Below, in pieces: positions 14,661 to 21,845 of a DNA stretch of 64,000 nt. The notes under the pieces are model-generated. The model saw only the letters and a program-made list of their open reading frames with translations, did not search any database and was not told where the DNA came from. This stretch comes from a virus. The stretch is from positions 1 to 64,000 of IMG/VR virus record IMGVR_UViG_3300027759_000045; one strand, written 5' to 3'. Position numbers and translations under genes: made by a program. Within the stretch, counting starts at the first letter, position 1. Every line of letters begins with the position of its first letter.

Positions 14661-15127
14661 ATCTATGGGACTATGGTACTGATACCATTACCATTACCGG
14701 TAGCGGATCGTCTGGCAATGTGTTAACAACCGATACCATTGATCTGAGTTCACTAGACTTGAGCAGTACATTTGATTATAGTAGTTTATCAAACACTATT
14801 ATAAGCCAGTCTCATACCGGAAGATACACCTATGACACAGGTATGTCTCCTAACCTGACTGTAGGCACATCAATTAATACCAGTGGCACAATAGATCTGC
14901 GTGGCGACAATGCTGACATTGTGGTAAACGGTGTCAGCCTGATGGACAAACTTGATGCCATTGCTGAGCGTCTTAACCTGTTAGACGTCAACAAAGAACT
15001 TGAAGCAGAATGGGATCAACTTCGAGAGCTGCGTGAACGCTATCGACAACTTGAGCAAGATCTCAAAATCAAGTCGGCGATGTGGAAAACACTAAAAACC
15101 AAAACGCCCAGTAAACCGCGCAGTTAA
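14636..15127 (+). CDS. Conserved phage protein with C-terminal coiled coil
   Basis: 163 residues. A Ser/Thr/Gly/Asp-rich N-terminal half (TITITGSGSSGNVLTTDTID) looks like repetitive beta structure. The C-terminal third (ADIVVNGVSLMDKLDAIAER, ELEAEWDQLRELRERYRQLE) is a coiled coil conserved in small T4-like phage proteins, probably virion-associated. The role is unproven. It overlaps the AbrB-like gene by 25 nt. Confidence 0.6.
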   Translation: MDSTQKQLDLWDYGTDTITITGSGSSGNVLTTDTIDLSSLDLSSTFDYSSLSNTIISQSHTGRYTYDTGMSPNLTVGTSINTSGTIDLRGDNADIVVNGVSLMDKLDAIAERLNLLDVNKELEAEWDQLRELRERYRQLEQDLKIKSAMWKTLKTKTPSKPRS

Positions 15128-15194
15128 CGGCAAAAGTGTTTCGTTTCAGCCCGGTTTGTCCGGGGATCTACAACCATTGAGTAAGTACAAGCCT

Positions 15195-15773
15195 ATGGAA
15201 ACAAACTTAATTTTTAAAAATATCGACTTCGTACCTTGGCTCTCGCGAGCGTTAAAGACTGTGGGATTGGCTGGAGTGGCAATCGCAGTAGTAGCAGTTT
15301 GCCAAGCACGACTAGACAACCTGCGACTAGCACAGAATAACATGCCGCCTGGATATGTCACTGCCGCAGAACAGACACGTCAGTTAGAATGCCTAACTCG
15401 CAACATCTATTGGGAAGCTGCATCAGAGCCATTTGAAGGCAAAGTAGCAGTGGCCCAGGTCACACTGAATCGCATGCAATCGGGCAAGTTTGCAGATTCA
15501 GTCTGTGGAGTTGTACATCAAAAGAATGTGTTCTACGAAAAGGTAGTATGCCAATTTTCCTGGTACTGCGAAGGCAATCACAAAGTAAAAGCCATACACA
15601 AACCCATGTGGCGCGAATCTGAAGAAGTGGCCAAGAAGGTCTTGCTTGAGGGATTTAGATTACCCAGTTTGCATAAAGCACTGTACTATCATGCAGACTA
15701 TGTAAACCCCGGATGGAAACATCCTAAAATTGAAAAAATTGGTCGTCATATTTTTTACGGAGAACGCTCATGA
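15195..15773 (+). CDS. SleB-type cell wall hydrolase
   Basis: 192 residues from the ATG at 15195 (an in-frame TTG at 15156 is the alternative). A hydrophobic segment near the N-terminus (AGVAIAVVAVC) anchors or exports it. The catalytic domain begins LTRNIYWEAASEPFEGKVAV, with the Glu of YWEA matching the SleB/hydrolase_2 active site. VTLNRMQSGKFADSVCGVV and CQFSWYCEG follow the family pattern. It cleaves peptidoglycan and may help lysis or DNA entry. It overlaps the membrane protein gene by 4 nt. Confidence 0.8.
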   Translation: METNLIFKNIDFVPWLSRALKTVGLAGVAIAVVAVCQARLDNLRLAQNNMPPGYVTAAEQTRQLECLTRNIYWEAASEPFEGKVAVAQVTLNRMQSGKFADSVCGVVHQKNVFYEKVVCQFSWYCEGNHKVKAIHKPMWRESEEVAKKVLLEGFRLPSLHKALYYHADYVNPGWKHPKIEKIGRHIFYGERS

Positions 15774-16066
15774 ACATCGAATCAGTACGCAACTTTCTTT
15801 CCACAACCCTTACCAAAATCTCTGCAGAAACACTGGGTTGGTTGGCAGCCATTGTAATCCACGCTGCCACTATTCCTACCCTGCTGGCCTTGATGACTGG
15901 ACTGAGTGATCGTACACCCAATTTGGATGTTGTACTGTTTGCCTGGGCCGGGCTGGTATTACTGTTCTTTAGAGCAGTGGTGCTCAAAGATTTATTAAAC
16001 ATCATCACAATTGGCCTGGGTTTTATTATCCAAGCCGTGTTGATGGCTTTGATTCTTTTTAAATGA
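15770..16066 (+). CDS. Multi-pass membrane protein next to the wall hydrolase
   Basis: 98 residues with two or three hydrophobic helices (LGWLAAIVIHAATIPTLLAL, VVLFAWAGLVLLFFRAVVL, IITIGLGFIIQAVLMALILF). It overlaps the SleB-type gene and the FkbM gene by 4 nt each. Small size and the hydrolase neighbour fit a holin or a membrane partner for the hydrolase, but another holin candidate exists at 46431. Confidence 0.55.
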   Translation: MNIESVRNFLSTTLTKISAETLGWLAAIVIHAATIPTLLALMTGLSDRTPNLDVVLFAWAGLVLLFFRAVVLKDLLNIITIGLGFIIQAVLMALILFK

Positions 16067-16788
16067 CCATACCCAACTTTGTGGTACTAGACAGCATACA
16101 TGGTCGGTTTATTGTGAACCGACACTGTGCTTTCCAAGCTGAAGCACTGGTCAAAACAGGTGCCACCCACATCGAAGGTGAACTTGCCAACATCTTTGTG
16201 TTGATAGATACCTTGCCCACAGGTGCTGTGATCATTGATGGTGGCGCCAATGCTGGATTCTTTACTATCCCAGTGGCCAACAGAATCCGTGGCCGCGGGC
16301 AACGAATCATCAGCTTTGAACCGCAACTGACACTGTTCCGTGCGCTGTCTGGCAGCCTGGCCTTGAACGACATTGACTTTTGTGATTTACGCTATGCTGG
16401 ACTTGGTGATGCACCTGGCACAGCTCGGGTTCCGGATATCGATTACGGAACACCACAGGACTTTGGCACAGTACAGATCAGTGCAACCGGTTCTGGCACA
16501 CCTGTTGAAGTTACAACGATTGACAGCTTGGGATTGGAACGTGTAGACTTTATCAAGTTAGATGTAGAAGGCTACGAGTGTGCCGCATTGGCCGGCGGAA
16601 TTGGTATGATCCAACAGCACCGGCCCTACATCTGGATAGAGTTCTTTATCACCGGCAAGGAACCAATTAAGGCTAGTTTGGCTGGAGTGCCAGATTACGC
16701 CTTTTTCCAAGTGGATTACCAAAACATGCTGTGTATTCCAAGAGAACGCTTGCCCGAAATTAAGTTTTCCGGCGTGGCCGAATGCTAG
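16063..16788 (+). CDS. FkbM-family methyltransferase
   Basis: 241 residues. AVIIDGGANAGFFTIPVANR (about 63-82) is the SAM-binding loop, IISFEPQLTLF the acidic-strand motif, and VDFIKLDVEGYECAALAGG the conserved FkbM signature. Family members O-methylate sugars and lipids. A likely target is a surface polysaccharide or phage glycan. It is followed immediately by a new early promoter. Confidence 0.8.
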   Translation: MTIPNFVVLDSIHGRFIVNRHCAFQAEALVKTGATHIEGELANIFVLIDTLPTGAVIIDGGANAGFFTIPVANRIRGRGQRIISFEPQLTLFRALSGSLALNDIDFCDLRYAGLGDAPGTARVPDIDYGTPQDFGTVQISATGSGTPVEVTTIDSLGLERVDFIKLDVEGYECAALAGGIGMIQQHRPYIWIEFFITGKEPIKASLAGVPDYAFFQVDYQNMLCIPRERLPEIKFSGVAEC

Positions 16789-16817
16789 TTGACTATTAAA
16801 TCTTGGTGTGCTATAAT
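16789..16817 (+). promoter_or_regulatory. Sigma70-type promoter (TTGACT-17-TATAAT) with ATG at predicted +1
   Basis: TTGACT 16789-16794 directly after the TAG stop, TATAAT 16812-16817, spacer 17. Predicted +1 at 16824 is the A of an ATG. Confidence 0.85.
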
Positions 16818-16823
16818 ACTAGC

Positions 16824-16847
16824 ATGATTAACAGAGTTCAATTATGA
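16824..16847 (+). other. Leader mini-ORF MINRVQL, ATGA-coupled to the next gene
   Basis: ATG at predicted +1, seven codons, stop TGA overlapping the ATG at 16844 (ATGA). This looks like a leaderless initiation site that hands ribosomes to the gene by termination-reinitiation. No ribosome site is otherwise visible for the gene. Confidence 0.45.
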
Positions 16848-17083
16848 CCAATACTAAAAAACCAATGAAGGTAGAATTTGCTCCCGGAGCCCTTGATCAT
16901 CTTGACGTGGAGGATCAAGCAGAACTGGATGCTGTGATGAAAGAAATTACAGAAATGTTTGCCAACATGACGCCAGAAGAACTTGAAGCACAGAGTCGTC
17001 CCATTGACTGGGACAGTCTTGATGACGAAGAACGTGTTATCCTCGAGCAGGCAATCAACAATGAACCAAGGAAACTACAATGA
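16844..17083 (+). CDS. Hypothetical acidic protein, 79 aa
   Basis: 79 residues, strongly acidic and helical (ALDHLDVEDQAELDAVMKEI). No Shine-Dalgarno sequence precedes it; translation probably depends on the 7-codon leader ORF that overlaps its start. It overlaps the next gene by 4 nt. Confidence 0.6.
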   Translation: MTNTKKPMKVEFAPGALDHLDVEDQAELDAVMKEITEMFANMTPEELEAQSRPIDWDSLDDEERVILEQAINNEPRKLQ

Positions 17084-17472
17084 GCATGCATCTTGAACAT
17101 CCTGCACTAAGCTATAACGGCAAGAAAAAAGGCAAGATTAAATTCCGCAACGCAGAAGAAGCACGTAAGGCACGTGAGCTTGACGCATCATGGAAAGAAC
17201 TACAGGCCAAGTGGGAATTAGATGCCAATGAAAAACGTCGTCAACGTGCGCTGGCAGCCGAACCCCTAAGCTACAGTTTGAACACACCCATTGGTCGTAC
17301 AAACACACACCACATTCCCAGCCGTGTGACCCCGGGTTCTTCAACTGCACCTGTTCATAAAGTGTACACAGGTACAAAAGTTCTTGGCATTGGCACCATG
17401 CACAAATCCAATGCAGTACCTATCTTTTCCAACGAAGAGGCACATGACATTGCCACAATGAGGAGAGGATAA
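17080..17472 (+). CDS. Conserved phage hypothetical protein, 130 aa
   Basis: 130 residues. A basic helical N-terminal part (KGKIKFRNAEEARKARELDA) precedes the conserved C-terminal motif VYTGTKVLGIGTMHKSNAVP then IFSNEEAHDIATMRRG, which recurs in many T4-like phages of aquatic bacteria. No function is established. Located in a compact early operon. Confidence 0.65.
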   Translation: MSMHLEHPALSYNGKKKGKIKFRNAEEARKARELDASWKELQAKWELDANEKRRQRALAAEPLSYSLNTPIGRTNTHHIPSRVTPGSSTAPVHKVYTGTKVLGIGTMHKSNAVPIFSNEEAHDIATMRRG

Positions 17473-17741
17473 TGATGCATCCGGCAGCACTTAATAACTT
17501 GGTGCATGAAACCTTTATTGACATGCCCAAACGTGTGCAGGTTCACAAATGGTGTGAACAACAGTTTGGCCGTGCCTGGGAACCATTCAACAATCGAGAA
17601 GGACGTTGGACCATGATCTGGGGCGGACATGACGAAGACACTCGAACCCTGATCAATGAGAAACTCACCAAATCTAACAAGTACAAAGTTTGCTTTGAGG
17701 ATGAACAAGATTTGGCTGTGTTTAAACTGACCTGGTCATGA
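17472..17741 (+). CDS. Small protein of the F-x-F...LKW family (copy 1)
   Basis: 89 residues, with RVQVHKWCEQQFGRAWEPFN in the middle and a C-terminal YKVCFEDEQDLAVFKLTWS. The ending matches those of the two following genes and of 8839. Tandem paralogues of unknown function. It overlaps its neighbours. Confidence 0.6.
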   Translation: MMHPAALNNLVHETFIDMPKRVQVHKWCEQQFGRAWEPFNNREGRWTMIWGGHDEDTRTLINEKLTKSNKYKVCFEDEQDLAVFKLTWS

Positions 17742-18061
17742 AAACTTCTGATGTTGATCGTATCATTGATAATCTTGGTGAACAGATAGTCCGGGATATT
17801 GACACCCAGGTTATGATGTCTGCACTGGGATGGATGGCATTTGAGATTAGTGAAGGCACAGTGTACGGACAAAAATACTTGACTGTACACCCAACCAGTG
17901 GCACCAGATGGGACGACATGATGGAGTGGACAGTCAAAACATTTGGCCCCAGTGCTTGGGATGGTGTATGGACTCCGGACCAGCGTTGGTATGCCAACAA
18001 TGCTAAATTTTGGTTCCGCGATGCCAAAGACCTAGAGTGGTTCATGTTGAAGTGGTCATGA
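17738..18061 (+). CDS. Small protein of the F-x-F...LKW family (copy 2)
   Basis: 107 residues. SGTRWDDMMEWTVKTFGPSA is followed by W and the C-terminal AKFWFRDAKDLEWFMLKWS, aligning with copy 1. Possibly a host-directed early protein, unproven. ATGA overlaps on both sides. Confidence 0.6.
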   Translation: MKTSDVDRIIDNLGEQIVRDIDTQVMMSALGWMAFEISEGTVYGQKYLTVHPTSGTRWDDMMEWTVKTFGPSAWDGVWTPDQRWYANNAKFWFRDAKDLEWFMLKWS

Positions 18062-18270
18062 CCATTGTAAAACTACACAACAAGCGTGTGGATGAAATGT
18101 TGTTGATTGTGCATGACCTAAAGCATCAAGGGCTACGACAAGGAGCAGATTTTGATTTTGCGTATTATCAGCCTAGGTGGGACAACATGACAGGAGATGT
18201 TCCGGGTTATGTTGAATTTAGATTTTATGACAGTAAATGGGCAAGCTGGTTCAGTTTAAAATGGACATGA
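18058..18270 (+). CDS. Small protein of the F-x-F...LKW family (copy 3)
   Basis: 70 residues from the ATG at 18058 that overlaps the preceding stop. C-terminus GYVEFRFYDSKWASWFSLKWT aligns with copies 1 and 2; the N-terminal part is shorter. Confidence 0.6.
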   Translation: MTIVKLHNKRVDEMLLIVHDLKHQGLRQGADFDFAYYQPRWDNMTGDVPGYVEFRFYDSKWASWFSLKWT

Positions 18271-18728
18271 AGAAAAAACGTTTATTAACCTATAGAGGAG
18301 AAAGTGAAATGGCCGCAGACATGTGGGAAAAGCAAGAAGTGGTTCGTCTGCTCCGAGGAGCACCGGGCACACAATATCAAGAAGCAGATGACACAAACCG
18401 ACATGTCATACGTGACTGGGTACGAGGTCTGTTGCAACAACAACCTATCACAGTGACATTTACCAAAGCAGACGGCACAGATCGTAGTATGCGATGCACA
18501 CTGAACTGGGATTTGATTCCAGAAAAACCCCCAATGGCTTTTATATCACACAGTGCTTCTATTGTAGGGCGTGTTGATGGGCTAGTAACAGAAACCAAAA
18601 AATCACGAAAAGAACCAAAAGAACCCGATCCTGCTGTGATCAAAGTGTGGGATCTGGACGCCGGATCCTGGCGCAGTTTCCGAATGGACCGACTGAAGAA
18701 GATCACAGCAGAACTCAGTTTCGAATAA
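18267..18728 (+). CDS. DUF2693/WYL_2-like SH3-fold phage protein
   Basis: 153 residues if started at the ATG overlapping the upstream stop (18267). The ATG at 18309 has a stronger site (AGAGGAGAAAG) and starts MAADMWEKQEV; it may be the true start. WEKQEVVRLLR, PITVTFTKADGTDRSMRCTL and VWDLDAGSWRSFRMDRLKKI are the pattern of the phage DUF2693 (Sm-like SH3 beta-barrel) family. Nucleic-acid or regulatory binding is suspected for such folds. Confidence 0.6.
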   Translation: MKKKRLLTYRGESEMAADMWEKQEVVRLLRGAPGTQYQEADDTNRHVIRDWVRGLLQQQPITVTFTKADGTDRSMRCTLNWDLIPEKPPMAFISHSASIVGRVDGLVTETKKSRKEPKEPDPAVIKVWDLDAGSWRSFRMDRLKKITAELSFE

Positions 18729-18738
18729 GTAATTGCTT

Positions 18739-18957
18739 ATGGCAAAAGAAGAAACAATCAACATGGAAGGTCGGGTGGAGGAGATTTTACCAGCTGCCAT
18801 GTTTAGAATTAAATTAGACAGTGTAGATAACATAGTGTTAGGGCATCTAAGCGGACGTATGCGTACCAACAACATCAAAGTGTTGCTGGGCGACCGCGTA
18901 GAAATTGAATTTACTCCGTATGATCTAACTCGTGGACGTATTACACGTAGGAAATAA
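18739..18957 (+). CDS. infA: Translation initiation factor IF-1
   Basis: 72 residues, exactly the length of bacterial IF-1. [20 protein letters not shown], then [26 protein letters not shown] and [15 protein letters not shown] follow the IF-1 S1/OB-fold along its whole length. IF-1 occupies the ribosomal A site during initiation and works with IF2 and IF3. The start is at 18739 and the upstream CTT/TTG extension is dropped. It is followed at once by superoxide dismutase and an Fe-S carrier. Identification is strong; whether it replaces or competes with the host factor is unknown. Confidence 0.9.
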   Translation: MAKEETINMEGRVEEILPAAMFRIKLDSVDNIVLGHLSGRMRTNNIKVLLGDRVEIEFTPYDLTRGRITRRK

Positions 18958-18960
18958 ATA
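18955..18960 (+). promoter_or_regulatory. Late promoter-like TAAATA box 4 nt before SOD ATG
   Basis: TAAATA at 18955-18960 overlaps the IF-1 stop codon; the SOD ATG starts at 18965. With T4-type spacing the mRNA would begin at about the AUG. Confidence 0.4.
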
Positions 18961-18964
18961 CAAC

Positions 18965-19513
18965 ATGGAACTACGTGATCATATTAATCTGCTGGAAGCC
19001 AGCACTCGTCCAGCCAAACTGGAAACTACACCACTACCTTACGGTGAAAAAGACCTTGAGCCAGTGTTGAGTAAAGAAAGTTTAGAATACCATTATGGGC
19101 ATTTGGCCCGAGGCTATGCCAAGCGTTACAACGCAGGCGAAGGCAACGCAGATTTTAATCGTGCTGGTAGTTTTTTACACAACAAATTCTTCCCTCAGCT
19201 TAGGGCTCCCAAAGGCGCCAACAGACCAAAGGGCGCAGTGTTGGCACTGATAGAAGAACATTTTACCACTTACGAAGACTTCAAAGATGCAGTGAAAGAA
19301 ACTGCCATGAAAATCCAAGGCTCTGGATGGGTTTATCTCAGCACCAGTGGCACAATTAAAACAATTGCTAACCATGCAGTACGCACAGATATATGTGTGC
19401 TTATTGATTGGTGGGAACATGTGTGGGCACTGGACTACCAGTGGGACAAAGAAAAATACCTGGACAATATCTGGAAGATTATTGACTGGGATGTTTGTAA
19501 CGAAAGACTATAA
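18965..19513 (+). CDS. Iron/manganese superoxide dismutase
   Basis: 182 residues. LPYGEKDLEP, SLEYHYGH, LHNKFFPQ, GSGWVYLS and DWWEHVWALDY line up with the Fe/Mn-SOD family. Predicted metal ligands are H43, H72, D148 and H152, and Y51 matches the active-site Tyr34 of E. coli SodB. Position 47, normally a second-shell His (His30 in SodB), is Leu, and the usual Trp after the second ligand is Phe. A 22-residue N-terminal extension has no export signal, so it is probably cytosolic. It would remove superoxide in infected cells if active. Confidence 0.85.
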   Translation: MELRDHINLLEASTRPAKLETTPLPYGEKDLEPVLSKESLEYHYGHLARGYAKRYNAGEGNADFNRAGSFLHNKFFPQLRAPKGANRPKGAVLALIEEHFTTYEDFKDAVKETAMKIQGSGWVYLSTSGTIKTIANHAVRTDICVLIDWWEHVWALDYQWDKEKYLDNIWKIIDWDVCNERL

Positions 19514-19836
19514 TGATATTAGAATCCAGCGCAATAGTAAAACTCAAAGACTTATTGGCAGAAGAAAACAACCCGGATATTAAACTACGTGTGTTTGTTC
19601 AGGGCGGCGGCTGTTCGGGAATGAGCTATGGGTTTACACTGGACGAAGTACAAAACGAAGACGACATGGACTTTGAATATGATTCAGTGCGAGTGCTGGT
19701 AGACAGCATCAGCTATCAATACCTGGAAAAAGCCAGCATTCGTTACGAAGAAGGCCCAATGGGCAGTAGTTTTGCCATCAACAACCCCGAAGCAGTTTCA
19801 ACTTGCGGGTGTGGCAGTAGTTTTAGTCCGGGCTAA
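19513..19836 (+). CDS. A-type iron-sulfur cluster carrier (ErpA/IscA-like)
   Basis: 107 residues with the three conserved cysteines: C34 in GGGCSGMSYGF, and C98 and C100 in the C-terminal TCGCGSSF. This is the complete HesB/IscA/ErpA motif set. These proteins deliver Fe-S clusters to apo-enzymes. Related genes are known in cyanophages. It overlaps the SOD gene by 1 nt (TAATG), which couples Fe-S supply with oxidative protection. Confidence 0.9.
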   Translation: MILESSAIVKLKDLLAEENNPDIKLRVFVQGGGCSGMSYGFTLDEVQNEDDMDFEYDSVRVLVDSISYQYLEKASIRYEEGPMGSSFAINNPEAVSTCGCGSSFSPG

Positions 19837-19859
19837 CACAAAACACCGAGCGTGAGTAA

Positions 19860-19880
19860 TCTGGTAAATACAATACCAGA
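19860..19880 (+). promoter_or_regulatory. Late promoter-like TAAATA inside a perfect 7-bp inverted repeat
   Basis: TCTGGTA (19860-19866) pairs with TACCAGA (19874-19880), loop AATACAA. The TAAATA box (19865-19870) lies within it, 22 nt before the fibre ATG. The downstream arm touches the ribosome site AGAGGA. Confidence 0.5.
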
Positions 19881-19892
19881 GGACTCAAATAT

Positions 19893-21845
19893 ATGGCTCG
19901 TGAAATTATCAATGTAGGTGCGGCTCCGAATGACGGACAAGGCGATCCCATACGCACTGCGTTTACTAAAACAAACAACAATTTTGGAGAACTTTACTCC
20001 AGAATTCAAACTGTACCTCCTGTTGCGTTAACAGGCAGCGTAGGCGATGTTGCAGGCATGACTGCGTACGACGCAGAATATTACTATTATTGTTTTGCAA
20101 ATTACAACGGATCCAGTATAATTTGGAGAGAAGTTCCAAATGCCGCCCAGGCCAATATCACTGCTTTGTCGGCAACCGGCAACATCACAGCCAGTTATTA
20201 CATTGGTAATGGCAGCCAACTCACTGGGGTAATAGCCACCGCTGGTCCGGCTATTGTCAATGGCAATACCAATATTACCCTGGCCAACAACGGCAATGCA
20301 ACCATAACAATCAACGGTACATCAAACGTTGCTGTGTTCACAACCACAGGTGTTGCCATATCTGGTAATGTCACTGCTGGCACACTCAGTACAACCGGCA
20401 ATGTCAGTGCTGGAAACTTGCGCACAACTGGTGCTGTAAGTGCCACTGGTATTGTTTATTCAGCAGGTGGATTGGAGACAGCAGGCGCAGCCAGTGCAAC
20501 TGGTACTGTGACCGGCGGTAATGTTGTGACCGGAGGCTTAGTAAGTGCAACTGGAAATGCCACACTAGGAAATATCACAACCGGCGGCACAATAAGTTCT
20601 GTTGGAAATATCAACACATCTGCAAATGTTGTTGCTGTTGGAAACGTCTCTGGCACCTACATCATTGGCGACGGCGGCTATCTAAGCAATGTCACTGTGG
20701 TCAGCAACGTGGCTGTGACACAGATTGCCAATGGCACATCTATTCTGTCAGTTGCAGGGTCGGCTGGAAATATTGTGGTCAACGTCAATGGTGTTTCAAA
20801 TGTGGCACAGTTTGTACCCAATGGCATAGAAGTCCTGGGCAATGTAAATTCTGCAAATATCTATCTGACAGGAAGATTTGTAAGTGTTGGCAATGTCACT
20901 GGCAGTAACTTATTGGCCACTTCTGGTGTTATTGCCACCGGAAATGTCACCGGTGCGCATGTAAACTCAGATTTGACCATGTCGGCCTCGGGCAACATCA
21001 CCGGAGGCAACCTACGCACCGTTGGAAGTGTCAGTGCCACAGGTAATGTCACCAGCGGCAATGTTGTAACAGGTGGATTGATCAGTGCGACTGGAAATAT
21101 ATTTGGCAACATTATCAGTGCCACTGGCAATGTCAATGCTGCAGATGCATATCTGTCAGGACGATTTGTAAGTGTTGGTAACGTCACTGGCAGTAACTTA
21201 AGGGCTACTTCTGATGTTGTGGCCACTGGAAATGTCACTGGCGGCCAGGTAATCTCAAATTCAACCATGTCAGCCGTGGGCAACATCACTGGCAGCTATT
21301 TCTTTGGCAATGGTAGTCAATTAACTGGCGTAGTTGCCAACAGCACAGGCACCTTGGCCTCACTGAGTGTGACTGGAAACACAACCACTGGCAATTTATT
21401 CACCAGCGGTGCGGTAAGCGCCACCGGCAATGTGATTGGGTCATATTTTGTTGGTACTGCTACCTCAGCACAATACGCTGACATAGCAGAAAACTACACA
21501 GCAGATGCTGAGTATGAGCCTGGCACAGTGCTGGAATTTGGTGGTAACAAAGAAGTTACCATTGCCACAGACGAAACTGCACGAGTTGCAGGAATTGTAT
21601 CCACTCAACCTGCACATTTGATGAACAGCATGTTGAACAGTGAGCATGTGGTGGCAGTGGCTTTATTGGGCCGAGTTCCATGTCGAGTGCGTGGCACAGT
21701 TGTCAAAGGCGACATGCTTGTATCAACAGGCAACGGATATGCTCGAGCTAAACAAAACCCAATGATGGGCACTGTGATTGGCAAAGCGTTAGAAGCATCA
21801 ACTGGTGATCACAGTATTATTGAAGTTGTTGTTGGAAGACTATAA
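19893..21845 (+). CDS. Tail fibre-like protein with C-terminal YADIAENY domain
   Basis: 650 residues. The N-terminal 40 (IINVGAAPNDGQGDPIRTAF, TKTNNNFGELY) are shared with the minus-strand fibre at 1934. Residues about 90-520 are repeats of SATGNVTGGN type, expected to form a trimeric beta-helical shaft. The final 130 begin SAQYADIAENYTADAEYEPG then TVLEFGG and continue VAGIVSTQPAHLMN, a conserved C-terminal domain of T4-like phage structural proteins that may act in folding or autoprocessing. It leads a four-gene structural block. Confidence 0.75.
   Translation: MAREIINVGAAPNDGQGDPIRTAFTKTNNNFGELYSRIQTVPPVALTGSVGDVAGMTAYDAEYYYYCFANYNGSSIIWREVPNAAQANITALSATGNITASYYIGNGSQLTGVIATAGPAIVNGNTNITLANNGNATITINGTSNVAVFTTTGVAISGNVTAGTLSTTGNVSAGNLRTTGAVSATGIVYSAGGLETAGAASATGTVTGGNVVTGGLVSATGNATLGNITTGGTISSVGNINTSANVVAVGNVSGTYIIGDGGYLSNVTVVSNVAVTQIANGTSILSVAGSAGNIVVNVNGVSNVAQFVPNGIEVLGNVNSANIYLTGRFVSVGNVTGSNLLATSGVIATGNVTGAHVNSDLTMSASGNITGGNLRTVGSVSATGNVTSGNVVTGGLISATGNIFGNIISATGNVNAADAYLSGRFVSVGNVTGSNLRATSDVVATGNVTGGQVISNSTMSAVGNITGSYFFGNGSQLTGVVANSTGTLASLSVTGNTTTGNLFTSGAVSATGNVIGSYFVGTATSAQYADIAENYTADAEYEPGTVLEFGGNKEVTIATDETARVAGIVSTQPAHLMNSMLNSEHVVAVALLGRVPCRVRGTVVKGDMLVSTGNGYARAKQNPMMGTVIGKALEASTGDHSIIEVVVGRL

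Noticed and set aside
20390-21260. CRISPR-like regular repeats
   Set aside because: The repeats are in-frame codons for SATGNVTGGN units, vary in sequence and spacing, and are part of a fibre gene.
20861-21289. 142-codon open frame on the minus strand
   Set aside because: Antisense shadow of the fibre repeats at 19893 with the same artefactual composition.
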